A stretch of DNA of 64,000 nucleotides from Acidaminococcus fermentans_A (GTDB lineage: Bacteria > Bacillota > Negativicutes > Acidaminococcales > Acidaminococcaceae): the NCBI RefSeq assembly GCF_052216985.1, contig NZ_JBQOUY010000014.1, positions 1 through 64,000 on the forward strand, in the 5' to 3' direction. The notes under the pieces were generated by a model. The model was not told the DNA's origin and ran no database searches. It worked only from the letters and a program-made list of their open reading frames with translations. The stretch's first letter is position 1, and each line of letters opens with the position of its first letter. Both the position numbers and the translations under genes were made by a program. Below are positions 32,748 to 41,673 of the stretch, piece after piece.

Positions 32748-33896
32748 ATGAAGAGTTTTATGTTTAAAGTCCCGCAAAATGTCGTCTTCGGGCAGGGGGC
32801 TCTGAAACAGCTGCCTGATATCTTACAAACAGAAAATGCGTCTTCCGTATTTCTGGTTGCTGATAAAGGCCTGCAGCAGGTGGGGCTGGTGGATAAGACG
32901 AAAACAATCTTGGCGGAAAAAGGAATCGCCTGTCAGGAATTCGTCGATCTGTCGGTCAATCCTACGGTAGCGAATGTGGAAACTGCGACGGAAGCGTTCA
33001 AAGCATCCGGGTGTAAAAGCATTGTGGCCCTGGGCGGCGGCGGTCCTATGGATGTGGCAAAATCGGTAGCTATCCTGGTGACTTATGGGGGAAAGATCAC
33101 GGATTATGCCGGATTGGGAAAAGTGCCTGGTCCTGTCTTACCTTTAATCGCTATTCCTACGACCGCTGGGACTGGCAGTGAAGTGACAGCTTCCTCTGTG
33201 ATTACGGATGAAAAGACCCATTTCAAGATGGCCATCATCAGTTACAATATCTGTCCTACCTACGCGCTCCTGGATCCGGAATTGGTCATGACAGTGCCCC
33301 GTTCGGTGGCAGCCGCCTGCGGTGTCGATGCTTTCATCCATGCTATGGAAGCTTATGTATCAAAGACCTCGTCACCTTTCACGGATGCCATGGGGGAACA
33401 TGCCATGCGGATGATTGGCGGTAATATCCGGCGCTATGTGGCTTCCCGGGATGATGAAGAAGCAGCTTCCAATATGCTGGTAGGGTCCATGTTGGCAGGA
33501 TTGGCTTTTGCCTGGGGGAAACTGGGAAATATCCATGCCATGAGCCATCCGGTCAGCGGATTTTTCCATGTGGCCCATGGGGTAGCCAATGCCATCCTGA
33601 TGCCGGCTATCGTGGAATACAACGCGCTGGCCGATCAGGGAAGATACCGGGTAATCTATGATTGTATTACCCAGGGGGCTAAAGCGGATGCTTCTTTTGT
33701 TCCTGAAATGCTGGTGGAAGAATTACGGAAGCTGAATCGGGAATTAGGGATCCCGGAGAAGCTCTCCGATGTGGGAGTGACAGAAGATAAAATCGGCGTG
33801 ATGGCCATCGATGCCATGAAAAGTGTCAATGTTGTGGTCAATCCGCGGCAGACGACGATCAAGGATATCGAAGCGCTGTATCGAAAATTATTGTAA
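32748..33896 (+). CDS. Iron-dependent alcohol dehydrogenase (module A)
   Basis: A 382-residue group III alcohol dehydrogenase. NAD-binding GGGGPMDVAK lies near residue 95. The metal ligands are the Asp and His in CGVDAFIHAMEAY (near 193) and two His in IHAMSHPVSGFFHVAHG (near 260-275). It interconverts an aldehyde and an alcohol with NAD(H). It is clearly paralogous to the gene at 40205-41356: both share PLIAIPTTAGTGSEV and most flanking residues. The start at 32748 follows AAGGGGG. With the aldehyde dehydrogenase downstream it probably handles the same aldehyde. Confidence 0.92.
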   Translation: MKSFMFKVPQNVVFGQGALKQLPDILQTENASSVFLVADKGLQQVGLVDKTKTILAEKGIACQEFVDLSVNPTVANVETATEAFKASGCKSIVALGGGGPMDVAKSVAILVTYGGKITDYAGLGKVPGPVLPLIAIPTTAGTGSEVTASSVITDEKTHFKMAIISYNICPTYALLDPELVMTVPRSVAAACGVDAFIHAMEAYVSKTSSPFTDAMGEHAMRMIGGNIRRYVASRDDEEAASNMLVGSMLAGLAFAWGKLGNIHAMSHPVSGFFHVAHGVANAILMPAIVEYNALADQGRYRVIYDCITQGAKADASFVPEMLVEELRKLNRELGIPEKLSDVGVTEDKIGVMAIDAMKSVNVVVNPRQTTIKDIEALYRKLL

Positions 33897-33903
33897 AAAA
33901 ATA

Positions 33904-33920
33904 AGTCTGATGACCTGATC
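33904..33920. promoter_or_regulatory. Candidate GntR operator, site 3
   Basis: AGTCTGATGACCTGATC lies between the alcohol and aldehyde dehydrogenase genes. Fifteen bases (33905-33919) are identical to 29561-29575. Confidence 0.55.
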
Positions 33921-33992
33921 ATTAAAATGCACAGCTAGAAATGTTTGGCGGCTTTCCCCTTGCAGGGGACATCGAGAAAGGAGCTTACGTTT

Positions 33993-35372
33993 ATGGAACA
34001 GGCAGTAAAAGAGTATTTGGACAAAATGGTAGAAGCTTCCCGTATTGCACAGAAAGAATTTGAAACATACCCGCAGGAAAAAGTGGATCAGGCCGTGCGG
34101 GCAGTGGGGAAAGCAGTTTATGATAATGCGGAACTTCTGGCCCATATGGCGGTGGATGAAACCAAAATGGGGAATTACGCAGATAAGATTGCTAAATGCG
34201 TCAATAAATCCAAGAGTGTCTGGTGGCGGATGAAAGACAAGAAGAGCCGGGGCATCATCAAACGGATCCCGGAATTGGGTTTGGTGGAAGTTGCGAAACC
34301 CATCGGAGTGATTGGCTGCGTAGCACCGACCACAAACCCGGTCATCAATGTGATGCAAAATGCTATGTGCGCCTTGAAATGCGGGAATTCTATGATTGTC
34401 AGCCCGCATCCCCGTGCCAAACATTCCAGCGTGAAAACAGTAGAAGTGATCAATGAAGCTTTAGATGCGCTGGGAATGCCGAAGAATCTGATCCAGGTGA
34501 TCACAGAACCCAGTATGGAACTTTCTGCGGGTCTGATGAGTGCGGTGGATCTGTGCATCTGCACCGGCGGTCCGGGGCTCGTCAAGGCTGCCTATTCTTC
34601 CGGGAAACCGGCTATAGGGGTAGGACAGGGGAATGTCCAGGTCCTGGTGGACCGGGATGCGGACCTGGATCAGGTAGCAGCCATGGTCATCAAAGGACGG
34701 ACTTTCGATAACGGGGTCCTGTGCACCTGTGAACAGAATGTCATCTGCCCGGTGGATAAAAAAGAAGAAATGATTGCTGCGCTGAAGAAACATGGCGCTT
34801 ATTACATCGACAATCCGGAAGATGCAGCCAAGCTGAGAGATACGGCGTTTCCCAATGGTGGCTCTGTGAGCAAGGAATATCCAGGAGCCAGTGTGAAGAA
34901 AATCGCACAGCTGTCCGGGATCCAGGGCATCCCGGAAGATGCCAAAGTCATCGTTTCCTGTACCCGGGGCTATGGGAAGGCGGAACCGCTGGCCAAAGAA
35001 AAACTCTTCCCTGTGCTGGCGTTCTTTACTTATGACAAATGGGAAGATGCCATCCATATCGCCAAGACCAATCTGGAAATGGAAGGCATCGGGCACAGCG
35101 TGGTGATCCATTCCAATACGCCGGAGCATATCGAAGCGGTGGCGGAAGCAATCCCGGTCAGCCGTTTCGCCGTGAACCAGGTAGGCGGCACCAACCTGGG
35201 AGGTGCCATGGACAACGGGCTGAATCCGACGACTACACTGGGCTGTGGGACTTGGGGAAACAACAGTATCAGTGAAAACTTCACCTATTACCATCTGATG
35301 AACCTGACTCGCATTTCTTACCGTGTTCCGGATATGTATATCCCTACGGATGAAGAAATCTGGGCCGAATAA
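33993..35372 (+). CDS. CoA-acylating aldehyde dehydrogenase (module A)
   Basis: A 459-residue acylating aldehyde dehydrogenase of the SucD/EutE-like class, converting an aldehyde, CoA and NAD+ to acyl-CoA, or the reverse. It has the cofactor loop TTNPVINVMQNAM (near 110), the GVGQGNVQ segment (near 210), the catalytic Cys in NGVLCTCEQN (near 245), and the C-terminal GCGTWGNNSISEN (near 425) shared with succinate-semialdehyde and AdhE-type enzymes. The true substrate (acetaldehyde, succinate semialdehyde or a sulfo-aldehyde) cannot be read from the sequence. It is a paralogue of 43153-44523. The ATG follows AAAGGAG. Confidence 0.88.
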   Translation: MEQAVKEYLDKMVEASRIAQKEFETYPQEKVDQAVRAVGKAVYDNAELLAHMAVDETKMGNYADKIAKCVNKSKSVWWRMKDKKSRGIIKRIPELGLVEVAKPIGVIGCVAPTTNPVINVMQNAMCALKCGNSMIVSPHPRAKHSSVKTVEVINEALDALGMPKNLIQVITEPSMELSAGLMSAVDLCICTGGPGLVKAAYSSGKPAIGVGQGNVQVLVDRDADLDQVAAMVIKGRTFDNGVLCTCEQNVICPVDKKEEMIAALKKHGAYYIDNPEDAAKLRDTAFPNGGSVSKEYPGASVKKIAQLSGIQGIPEDAKVIVSCTRGYGKAEPLAKEKLFPVLAFFTYDKWEDAIHIAKTNLEMEGIGHSVVIHSNTPEHIEAVAEAIPVSRFAVNQVGGTNLGGAMDNGLNPTTTLGCGTWGNNSISENFTYYHLMNLTRISYRVPDMYIPTDEEIWAE

Positions 35373-35394
35373 GTCCTTTCCTTTCTCATAGCGG

Positions 35395-35437
35395 GAAGCG
35401 GCTGCAGTGATGCCTCTGGGCAGGGCAGCCGCTTTTC
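35395..35437 (+). terminator. Internal terminator after the aldehyde dehydrogenase
   Basis: Stem AAGCGGCTGC / GCAGCCGCTT followed by TTT. It separates the aldehyde dehydrogenase from the CoA-transferase-like gene, so partial termination is likely. Confidence 0.7.
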
Positions 35438-35476
35438 GCCTGAAAAAGGAAGCCTGTGGCAGGAGGAAAAGAGAAG

Positions 35477-36796
35477 ATGGAAGGATATCTCCATAAATTT
35501 GTGAGTCCGGACGAAGCTGTCTGTTTAGGGGTCAAATCAGGGGATTGGGTGGATTTTGGCTTTGGCAATGGGTTCCCGGAACTGATGGATGAGGCTTTGG
35601 CCCGCCACAAGGAGGAGCTCAGGGATGTGAAGATCCGGGGCGGATTGGTTTATCGCCCCATCATCCATACCATCGACTGCGACCCGGAGAGAAAGCATTT
35701 CCAATATTATAGCTGGCATCTAGGGAACTACGAACGGAAGATGTTCACGGCCAAGCGGCTGCATTTCGTCCCTATGCTGCTGCGTCTCTTGCCAGAGATG
35801 TATCGGGATTATCTGCCGGTGGATGTGGCCATCGTGCCGGTATCCAAACCGGATGCTCAGGGCTATTGCGGGCTTGGGCTGGCCAATTACTGCTGGAAAA
35901 CCATTATCCAGAAAGCCAGGACTATCATCTTTGAAATCAATGAAAAAATGCCCGGTCTTCAGGGGATTGACGGCTCCCATCGGGTTTCCCTGGAGGAAGC
36001 CGATTATATCGTAGAAGGGGAACATCAGCCCCTTTGCGTATCCAGTTATCGAGAACCCAGCCAGGCAGATCTCCAGATTGCCAAGAATGTAGTCCGGGAA
36101 ATCCCGGACCGAGCTGTCTTATCCTTAGGGGTGGGGGCCATCCCCTTTACCATTGCCCAGCTGCTGGCGCAATCAGAACAGGAAGATCTAGGCTGCCATA
36201 CGGGGACCCTCAGTGATGCGTTCCTCATGCTCCATAAAGCAGGGAAACTGACCAATCGCTGGAAGGAGGAGAAAACAGGACTTTCTTCCTGGAATCTGGT
36301 CAGCGGGTCCCAGGAACTATATGATTGGCTCCGGGAAAAACCGGATGCGTTTTATCCGGCCGAACTGGATTATATCCATAATCCCCGTGTGATGGAGCGG
36401 ATTTCCCGGTATATCAGCATCAATGGAGGTATCCAGCTGGACTTGATGGGGCAGGAAAATGCCGAATCCGTAGGGACTCGTCAGATTTCCGGCGTGGGAG
36501 GACAGCTGGATTTCCTGGAAGGAGCCTTCCTGTCCCGGGGCGGTGCAGGGTATATCTGCATTGAATCTTCCCGGGTGGACAAAAAGGGTGTGCGCCATTC
36601 CAATATCGTCCCGGCCATTGCGGCCGGCAGTGCCATTTCAGGGCCCCGGGCCTTGATCCAAAATGTGGCTACCGAATACGGGGTGGCCCATCTGACAGGT
36701 TTGTCTTTAGAAGAACGGGCAGAGGCCATGATCCGCATTGCCCATCCGGATTTCCGGGAAGAGTTGAAAGCGTATAAAGAGAAAGTGTTTTCTTGA
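35477..36796 (+). CDS. 4-hydroxybutyrate CoA-transferase-like protein, apparent loss of catalytic Glu
   Basis: A 439-residue member of the acetyl-CoA hydrolase/transferase family, Cat2/AbfT-like. The C-terminal half is well conserved: ESVGTRQISGVGGQLDFLEGAFLS, SNIVPAIAAGSAISGPR and ATEYGVAHLTG. In AbfT-type enzymes the catalytic Glu sits in a His-Thr-Glu motif. Here the matching segment reads GCHTGTLSDAF with Gly243. If that alignment holds, the covalent glutamyl-CoA mechanism is lost, and the protein is inactive, uses another route or has a different role. The start is the ATG after AGGAGG. It lies between the aldehyde dehydrogenase and the YqhD-like genes. Confidence 0.78.
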   Translation: MEGYLHKFVSPDEAVCLGVKSGDWVDFGFGNGFPELMDEALARHKEELRDVKIRGGLVYRPIIHTIDCDPERKHFQYYSWHLGNYERKMFTAKRLHFVPMLLRLLPEMYRDYLPVDVAIVPVSKPDAQGYCGLGLANYCWKTIIQKARTIIFEINEKMPGLQGIDGSHRVSLEEADYIVEGEHQPLCVSSYREPSQADLQIAKNVVREIPDRAVLSLGVGAIPFTIAQLLAQSEQEDLGCHTGTLSDAFLMLHKAGKLTNRWKEEKTGLSSWNLVSGSQELYDWLREKPDAFYPAELDYIHNPRVMERISRYISINGGIQLDLMGQENAESVGTRQISGVGGQLDFLEGAFLSRGGAGYICIESSRVDKKGVRHSNIVPAIAAGSAISGPRALIQNVATEYGVAHLTGLSLEERAEAMIRIAHPDFREELKAYKEKVFS

Positions 36797-36958
36797 AATA
36801 AGCTTCGTTCTCCAGATGTTTGGATTTCAAAAGATGCAAATCTTGTTCCTGTACTGCAAATCTCTTCTTTTGTCATGCAGCGGGGGCCGATTCTGCTATA
36901 CTGAAGGAAAAGCAGAATGCGGCGTCCAAGGCTGCTGAAAAAGATGGAGGTTTTGGCG

Positions 36959-38131
36959 ATGAAGGATTTTATCTATCATGTTCCCACAAAGATTTATTTT
37001 GGAAGGACCGCACTGGACCATTTGGGGGAAACCCTGAAATCTTTTGGAGACAGGGTCCTGTTGATCTATGGGGGAGGTTCAATCAAGAAAAGTGGCTTAT
37101 ATGATCGGATCCTGGCAGAAAGCCGGAAGTACCATCTGGAACTGACGGAGCTTCCGGGAATCGATCCCAATCCCCGGATCCAGTCCGTACGCAAAGGGGT
37201 GGCGCTGTGCAAAGAGCAGGGAATCCAGGTGGTGCTGGCTGCCGGCGGCGGTTCCTGCCTGGATACGGGGAAATTCACAGCGGCTGGTGCCTGTGTGGAT
37301 TTCGATCCCTGGGAATTCTTTGCCCGGAAGGCCCCGCTGACCGAAGCTCTCCCGCTGGTCACCATTCCGACGATTGCGGCCACTGGATCAGAAATGGATG
37401 ATGGGGGTGTCATCAGCAACCTGGAGACCCAGGAGAAGCTGGCCCGTTTTGCCCCGGCACTCCAGCCGCAAGTTTCCTTCCTGGATCCGGAATTGACGTA
37501 TTCCGTCAGCCGATACCAGACTGCCTGCGGGTCGGCAGATATCCTGTCCCATATCCTGGAAACGTATTTCAATCCGGGAGAAGGGATGTATATGCTGGAT
37601 GCGGTCATGGAAGGGTTGATGAAGACGGTCCTGAAATATGCTCCCATTGCCCTGGAACAGCCGGATGACTACGAGGCGAGAGCCAATCTCTTGTGGACTT
37701 CTACCTGGGCCATCAATGGCTTCATCAAGGGCTGTCAGAACCAGGTGTGGAGCTGCCACGCTCTGGAACATGAGATGTCAGCCCTCTATGACATTACCCA
37801 TGGGCTGGGCTTGGCCATCCTGACACCCCGGTTCTTGGAATACTGCCTGGATCAGGAGCACGTGGACCGGTATGTCCGGTTGGGCGTCAATGTCTTCGGA
37901 CTGGATCCGGCGGGAGAGCCTATGGAAATCGCCCGGGAAAGCATCCAAAGGCTTTCAGAGTTCTTTTTTGGGACCTTGGGGCTGCCGTCCTCACTGACAG
38001 AATTGGGGATCCGGCCGGAAGATTTTTCCGTCATGGCCGAAAAAGCCTGCCGGACAAAAGGCGGGATCGTCAGAGGGTTTAAAGACCTGCAAGAAGCAGA
38101 TTTGGTGAAAATCTATGAAATGTGTCTGTAA
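36959..38131 (+). CDS. YqhD/BdhA-like NADPH-type alcohol dehydrogenase
   Basis: A 390-residue Fe/Zn-dependent alcohol dehydrogenase of the butanol-dehydrogenase branch. It shows GGGSCLDTGK (near 95), the metal ligands in CGSADILSHILETYF (near 190) and HALEHEMSALYDITHGLGLA (near 263-280). This branch often reduces diverse aldehydes with NADPH. It is less similar to the other Fe-ADHs here, so it is not a recent duplicate. ATG 36959 lies 9 bases after GGAGG, preceded by a TGCTATACT extended -10 at about 36895. It converges on the VWA gene. Confidence 0.9.
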   Translation: MKDFIYHVPTKIYFGRTALDHLGETLKSFGDRVLLIYGGGSIKKSGLYDRILAESRKYHLELTELPGIDPNPRIQSVRKGVALCKEQGIQVVLAAGGGSCLDTGKFTAAGACVDFDPWEFFARKAPLTEALPLVTIPTIAATGSEMDDGGVISNLETQEKLARFAPALQPQVSFLDPELTYSVSRYQTACGSADILSHILETYFNPGEGMYMLDAVMEGLMKTVLKYAPIALEQPDDYEARANLLWTSTWAINGFIKGCQNQVWSCHALEHEMSALYDITHGLGLAILTPRFLEYCLDQEHVDRYVRLGVNVFGLDPAGEPMEIARESIQRLSEFFFGTLGLPSSLTELGIRPEDFSVMAEKACRTKGGIVRGFKDLQEADLVKIYEMCL

Positions 38132-38139
38132 AAGACAGG

Positions 38140-38195
38140 CATGAAAAAAGGGGCTGCGACACATCTTAGTGCCGCAACCCTTGTTTTTCATGCTT
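38140..38195. terminator. Bidirectional terminator
   Basis: Nested stem GCATGAAAAA...TTTTTCATGC with inner GGGGCTGCG/CCGCAACCC lies between converging genes. Confidence 0.8.
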
Positions 38196-39384
38196 CAGTT
38201 TTGCGCAGATAATCCATGCTTGTTTCCAATCCTTTGAGCGTCAAAGGAAACATATGGATCCCCTTTTCCATGATCCGGGCCGTGCTGTAATAAAAATGCC
38301 AGTAGTCTTGTTCCACTGGATTCAGCCAGACGGTGGCAGGATACCGTTGGAGAAGCTCTTCCAGCCAGGCGATCCCGGGGCGGTCGTTTCCCCGTTTGTA
38401 TTCAATATTCCCATTGACCGCCATCAGTTCCTCTTCTCCCATACGGGCATCGCCTACCAGGATGACCTTGTACTCCCGAGAGCACTGCTGGAATACCCAC
38501 TGGGTGGAAATCCGGTGTTCCCAGGCACAATCTGGCGAGGTGAAAAGCTGATCATAGAAGATATTGTGGAAGTAGTAGATCTTCAGTTCTTTGAAGGAGG
38601 AGCCCTGGCTTACGGCTTGGAATAAACGGCGGGAAAGATCCATATAGGGCCACATGGATCCGCCACTGTCCATCAGGAGGAGCAGCTTCGTCCGGTTCTT
38701 CCGGGGCCGCTTCAGGACGATATCCAGGAAACCGCCTTTTTGAGACGTGGCGCTGATGGTCCCGTCAACATCCAATTCTGTCTTGGGGATATTCTCTTGA
38801 TCAGAAAGCCGGCGGAGCTTCCGCAGGGCCATTTGGAACTGCCGGATCTCCAGGATCCGGTCGTCACGGAAGTCGGCAAAGCGCCGTTCTCCGGCAACGG
38901 CCAATGCCCGGTGCTGATGGGATCCTCCAAAGACTCGGATGCCTTTGGGCGCATACCCGGAATGGCCAAAGGCAGTCTGGCCGCCGGTGCCGATCCAGGT
39001 GGTGCCGCCATGATGGGCTTCTTTCTGCTGTTTCAGCCGTTCTTCCATCAATTGTTCAATCCCTTCCCGAGAGAATCTTCCCCAGACCAGATCCGTCGTT
39101 TCCTTATCAAAAGGCGTGGGAGAGCTGGCTTGGGCCAGCCATTCTTGGAATTCTGGGGGAAGCTCCCTGGGATCTTTTATGTGTTGGAAAAACACTGAGA
39201 AGGCTTCATCAAAACGATCGTAATCCGTCTCTTTCTTGACCAGGACGGTCCGGGCTAGATGGTAGAATCCCAGCAGGCTGTTCCCGTGGAGGCCCAGTTC
39301 CAGGGCGTGGAGAAAGACGGACCACTCGGTCAAGGTGGTATGGAGACCATGGCTCCGGAGACAATAGAGAAACGGCGTGAACAT
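38188..39384 (-). CDS. VWA-domain (CoxE-like) protein
   Basis: A 398-residue soluble protein with a C-terminal von Willebrand A domain (about residues 215-390). The metal-ion site reads LLLMDSGGSMWPY, in which the middle Ser of DxSxS is Gly, a form seen in some CoxE-like proteins. Later VGDARMGEEELMAV supplies the distal Asp. The N-terminal 200 residues are helical. It starts one base after the stop of the upstream MoxR-type ATPase, so the two are translationally coupled. Such MoxR-VWA pairs act as chaperones in maturing a partner enzyme or metal centre. The client is unknown. Confidence 0.85.
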   Translation of the reverse strand: MFTPFLYCLRSHGLHTTLTEWSVFLHALELGLHGNSLLGFYHLARTVLVKKETDYDRFDEAFSVFFQHIKDPRELPPEFQEWLAQASSPTPFDKETTDLVWGRFSREGIEQLMEERLKQQKEAHHGGTTWIGTGGQTAFGHSGYAPKGIRVFGGSHQHRALAVAGERRFADFRDDRILEIRQFQMALRKLRRLSDQENIPKTELDVDGTISATSQKGGFLDIVLKRPRKNRTKLLLLMDSGGSMWPYMDLSRRLFQAVSQGSSFKELKIYYFHNIFYDQLFTSPDCAWEHRISTQWVFQQCSREYKVILVGDARMGEEELMAVNGNIEYKRGNDRPGIAWLEELLQRYPATVWLNPVEQDYWHFYYSTARIMEKGIHMFPLTLKGLETSMDYLRKTEA

Positions 39385-39385
39385 A

Positions 39386-40186
39386 TCAGTAACCGGCCCG
39401 TTTCAAGTCTTCCGTCTTTTTCAGCAGGACGCCGATGAAGGGAAGATGGGAAGTGAGTTTTTCCGGGGAAATGCCACTGATCGCCAGGGCTTGGATCCAG
39501 TCCAGCAGCTCTGCGGTGCTGGGTCGTTTGCTCAGGCCGGAAATCTTCCGCAGCTGGTAAAAGGCGTCTATGGCACTTGTCAGCAGATCATCCTCCAAAT
39601 GAGGGAATTTGGCATGGACGATCTGGGCCATGGCAGCCGGATCGGGGAAGGCGATGTAGTGGAAGATGCAGCGGCGGAGAAAGGCGTCCGGCAGCTCTTT
39701 TTCTGCATTGGAGGTAATGATGACCAGGGGCTTTTGTCGGGCTCTGACGGTTTCCCCCGTTTCCGGGATATAGAATTCCATCTTGTCCAGTTCCCATAAC
39801 AGGTCATTGGGGAATTCCAGGTCAGCTTTATCGATTTCGTCGATCAGGAGGACCGCCCGCTGGGGACTGCGGAAAGCTTCCCCCAGTTTCCCCAGCCGGA
39901 TATAACGGGAGATGTCCTCCACGCCTTCTGTGCCGAACTGACTGTCGTAGAGCCGCTGGACGGTATCATAGACGTACAGTCCGTCCTGGGCCCGGGTAGT
40001 CGATTTGATGCTCCAGACGAAGAGGGGAAGCCCCAGCTCTTCTGCTACGGCTTCCGCCAGGACTGTTTTCCCGGTGCCTGGTTCACCTTTGAGCAGCAGG
40101 GGCTTTTCCAGAGCAGCTGCGATGTTTACGCTGCGCTGCAGTTCTTCAGAGGCAATGTAGGAATCTGTTCCTGTAAAAGATGCCAT
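39386..40186 (-). CDS. MoxR-family AAA+ ATPase
   Basis: A 266-residue AAA+ ATPase. Walker A GEPGTGKT is near residue 38, Walker B LLIDEIDKAD near 108, and a sensor 1 segment VIITSNAEKELPDAFLRRCIFHYIAFP (about 145-170) supplies the Arg finger. It remodels or activates a client with the VWA partner directly downstream. The pair is inserted, on the minus strand, between the two aldehyde/alcohol modules, and is followed upstream by the Fe-ADH at 40205, only 18 bases away, so all three may share one transcript. Confidence 0.92.
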   Translation of the reverse strand: MASFTGTDSYIASEELQRSVNIAAALEKPLLLKGEPGTGKTVLAEAVAEELGLPLFVWSIKSTTRAQDGLYVYDTVQRLYDSQFGTEGVEDISRYIRLGKLGEAFRSPQRAVLLIDEIDKADLEFPNDLLWELDKMEFYIPETGETVRARQKPLVIITSNAEKELPDAFLRRCIFHYIAFPDPAAMAQIVHAKFPHLEDDLLTSAIDAFYQLRKISGLSKRPSTAELLDWIQALAISGISPEKLTSHLPFIGVLLKKTEDLKRAGY

Positions 40187-40204
40187 TTTTTATCCTTTTC
40201 AGAA

Positions 40205-41356
40205 TCAGAAGGCTTTTTCGTAGAGGGCGATGAAGTCCTTTACGGTCGTCTGCCGGGGATTGGCCAGGGTATTGGGCGCTTTCATGGCGTCTTTTGCCAT
40301 GGCTTCGAATTTGTCCTGGGTCACGCCTACTTCCTGCAGATGTCTCGGGATATTCAGGTCGTCGTTCAGCTTTTTCAGGGCGTCTACCAGCATCTGGGGA
40401 CGGAAGTTGCCTGCCGGATCTTTTTCTTCCCGGATGAAATTATAAATGGTTTCATACCGGCCTTTGTCAGCCAGCGCATTGAATTCCATTACAGCGGGCA
40501 TCAGGATGGCATTGGCGACCCCATGGGCTACATGGAAATAGGCGCTCACCGGGTGGCTCATGGCGTGGATATCTCCCAGCTTGCTCCAAGCAAAGGCCAT
40601 GGCGGCAAAGGTGGAGCCCAGCATCATGGCACAGGCGGCGTCTGCATCCTGCCGGTTGGCAACGAATGCCCGGAGGTTCTTTCCAATCAGGGCCATTGCT
40701 TTTTCTGCCATCGCATCGGTATAGGGAAAAGCGAAACGGGACAGGTAGGCTTCCATGGCATGGATCAGGGCATCCAGGCCGCAGGCGGCAGCGACGGAGG
40801 CCGGAGCCGTCATGATCAGTTCCGGATCCAGGAGGGCATACTTGGGCAGGATATTATGGTCGATGATGGAAAATTTAAAATTCCGTTCAGGATCGGTGAT
40901 CACCGTGGAAGCACTGACTTCGCTCCCTGTCCCTGCGGTAGTGGGGATGGCGATCAGAGGGACGATGGGGCCAGGGACTTTGGACAGCCCTTCATAATCC
41001 GTGGCTTTGCCCCCATAACGGGCCAGGATGCCTACGGCCTTCCCGGTATCCATGGGAGCGCCCCCTCCCAGGGCGATGATGCTGGTGCAGCCGCTTTCCA
41101 CAAAAGCTTTGGCCGCATTCTCTACGGTTTCGATGGCCGGATTGGGGGTCACATCCAGGTAGGTATGGCAGTCGACTTGCGCAGCTTCCAGGATATCCTG
41201 GACTTTTTTGACCAGCCCGATCTGTGCGATACCGGGATCGGATACGAGGAATACATGGGTCGATTGGTTGGCCTGCAGGATCTCTGGCAGCTTCTTCAGG
41301 CTGCCCATGCCAAATTGGATGGTTTGAGGAACTGCAAAAGAGAAATCGTGGATCAT
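40205..41356 (-). CDS. Iron-dependent alcohol dehydrogenase (module B)
   Basis: A 383-residue group III alcohol dehydrogenase: GGGAPMDTGK near residue 95, CGLDALIHAMEAY near 193, and IHAMSHPVSAYFHVAHG near 260-275. It is a close paralogue of the module A enzyme at 32748-33896. It is divergent from the DASS carrier and acylating aldehyde dehydrogenase of module B, with which it probably shares an aldehyde. The ATG follows AAAGGAGG. The MoxR and VWA genes follow on the same strand. Confidence 0.92.
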   Translation of the reverse strand: MIHDFSFAVPQTIQFGMGSLKKLPEILQANQSTHVFLVSDPGIAQIGLVKKVQDILEAAQVDCHTYLDVTPNPAIETVENAAKAFVESGCTSIIALGGGAPMDTGKAVGILARYGGKATDYEGLSKVPGPIVPLIAIPTTAGTGSEVSASTVITDPERNFKFSIIDHNILPKYALLDPELIMTAPASVAAACGLDALIHAMEAYLSRFAFPYTDAMAEKAMALIGKNLRAFVANRQDADAACAMMLGSTFAAMAFAWSKLGDIHAMSHPVSAYFHVAHGVANAILMPAVMEFNALADKGRYETIYNFIREEKDPAGNFRPQMLVDALKKLNDDLNIPRHLQEVGVTQDKFEAMAKDAMKAPNTLANPRQTTVKDFIALYEKAF

Positions 41357-41556
41357 TGAAATTGCCTCCTTTTAAAAAATCGAATCGGTATGGTTACAAT
41401 GTAATAGAAGGAAAGAGAAAAAGAAAGGCGGGAAAGCGGTTTTCTCTTCTTTCGAAACTCCGGTTGCATACTGTGCAACTCCACCTGCAAGTCTTACAAA
41501 TGGAAATCATCGGCTGGAAATTCCTTTCGCTCGCCGCAAAACCCCCAAAAGTCGTA

Positions 41557-41584
41557 TTGTCAAGATGGACGGGCTGATTATAAT
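41557..41584 (+). promoter_or_regulatory. Promoter of the DASS/aldehyde dehydrogenase operon
   Basis: TTGTCA (41557-41562) and TATAAT (41579-41584) have a 16-base spacer. Confidence 0.7.
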
Positions 41585-41632
41585 GAAAAGCAAGAAAAGA
41601 CAAATAATTCCAAAAGAATTCATTTGTATGTG

Positions 41633-41646
41633 TGGTCGGCCGACCA
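41633..41646. promoter_or_regulatory. Perfect 14-bp palindrome, candidate operator
   Basis: TGGTCGGCCGACCA is fully self-complementary. It lies between the promoter and the ribosome-binding site of the DASS gene. The TGGTC/GACCA halves resemble GntR- or IclR-type operators. Confidence 0.55.
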
Positions 41647-41673
41647 ACCAAACCAAAGGAGGTACGTTTTTTC

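Larger units (their letters stand above)
41357..41673. other. Divergent intergenic region (Fe-ADH / DASS carrier)
   Basis: It holds no gene. It contains the promoter and palindrome listed separately, plus AATTCCAAAAGAATT (about 41607-41621). It must carry the minus-strand promoter of the Fe-ADH, which I could not place with confidence. Confidence 0.5.
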
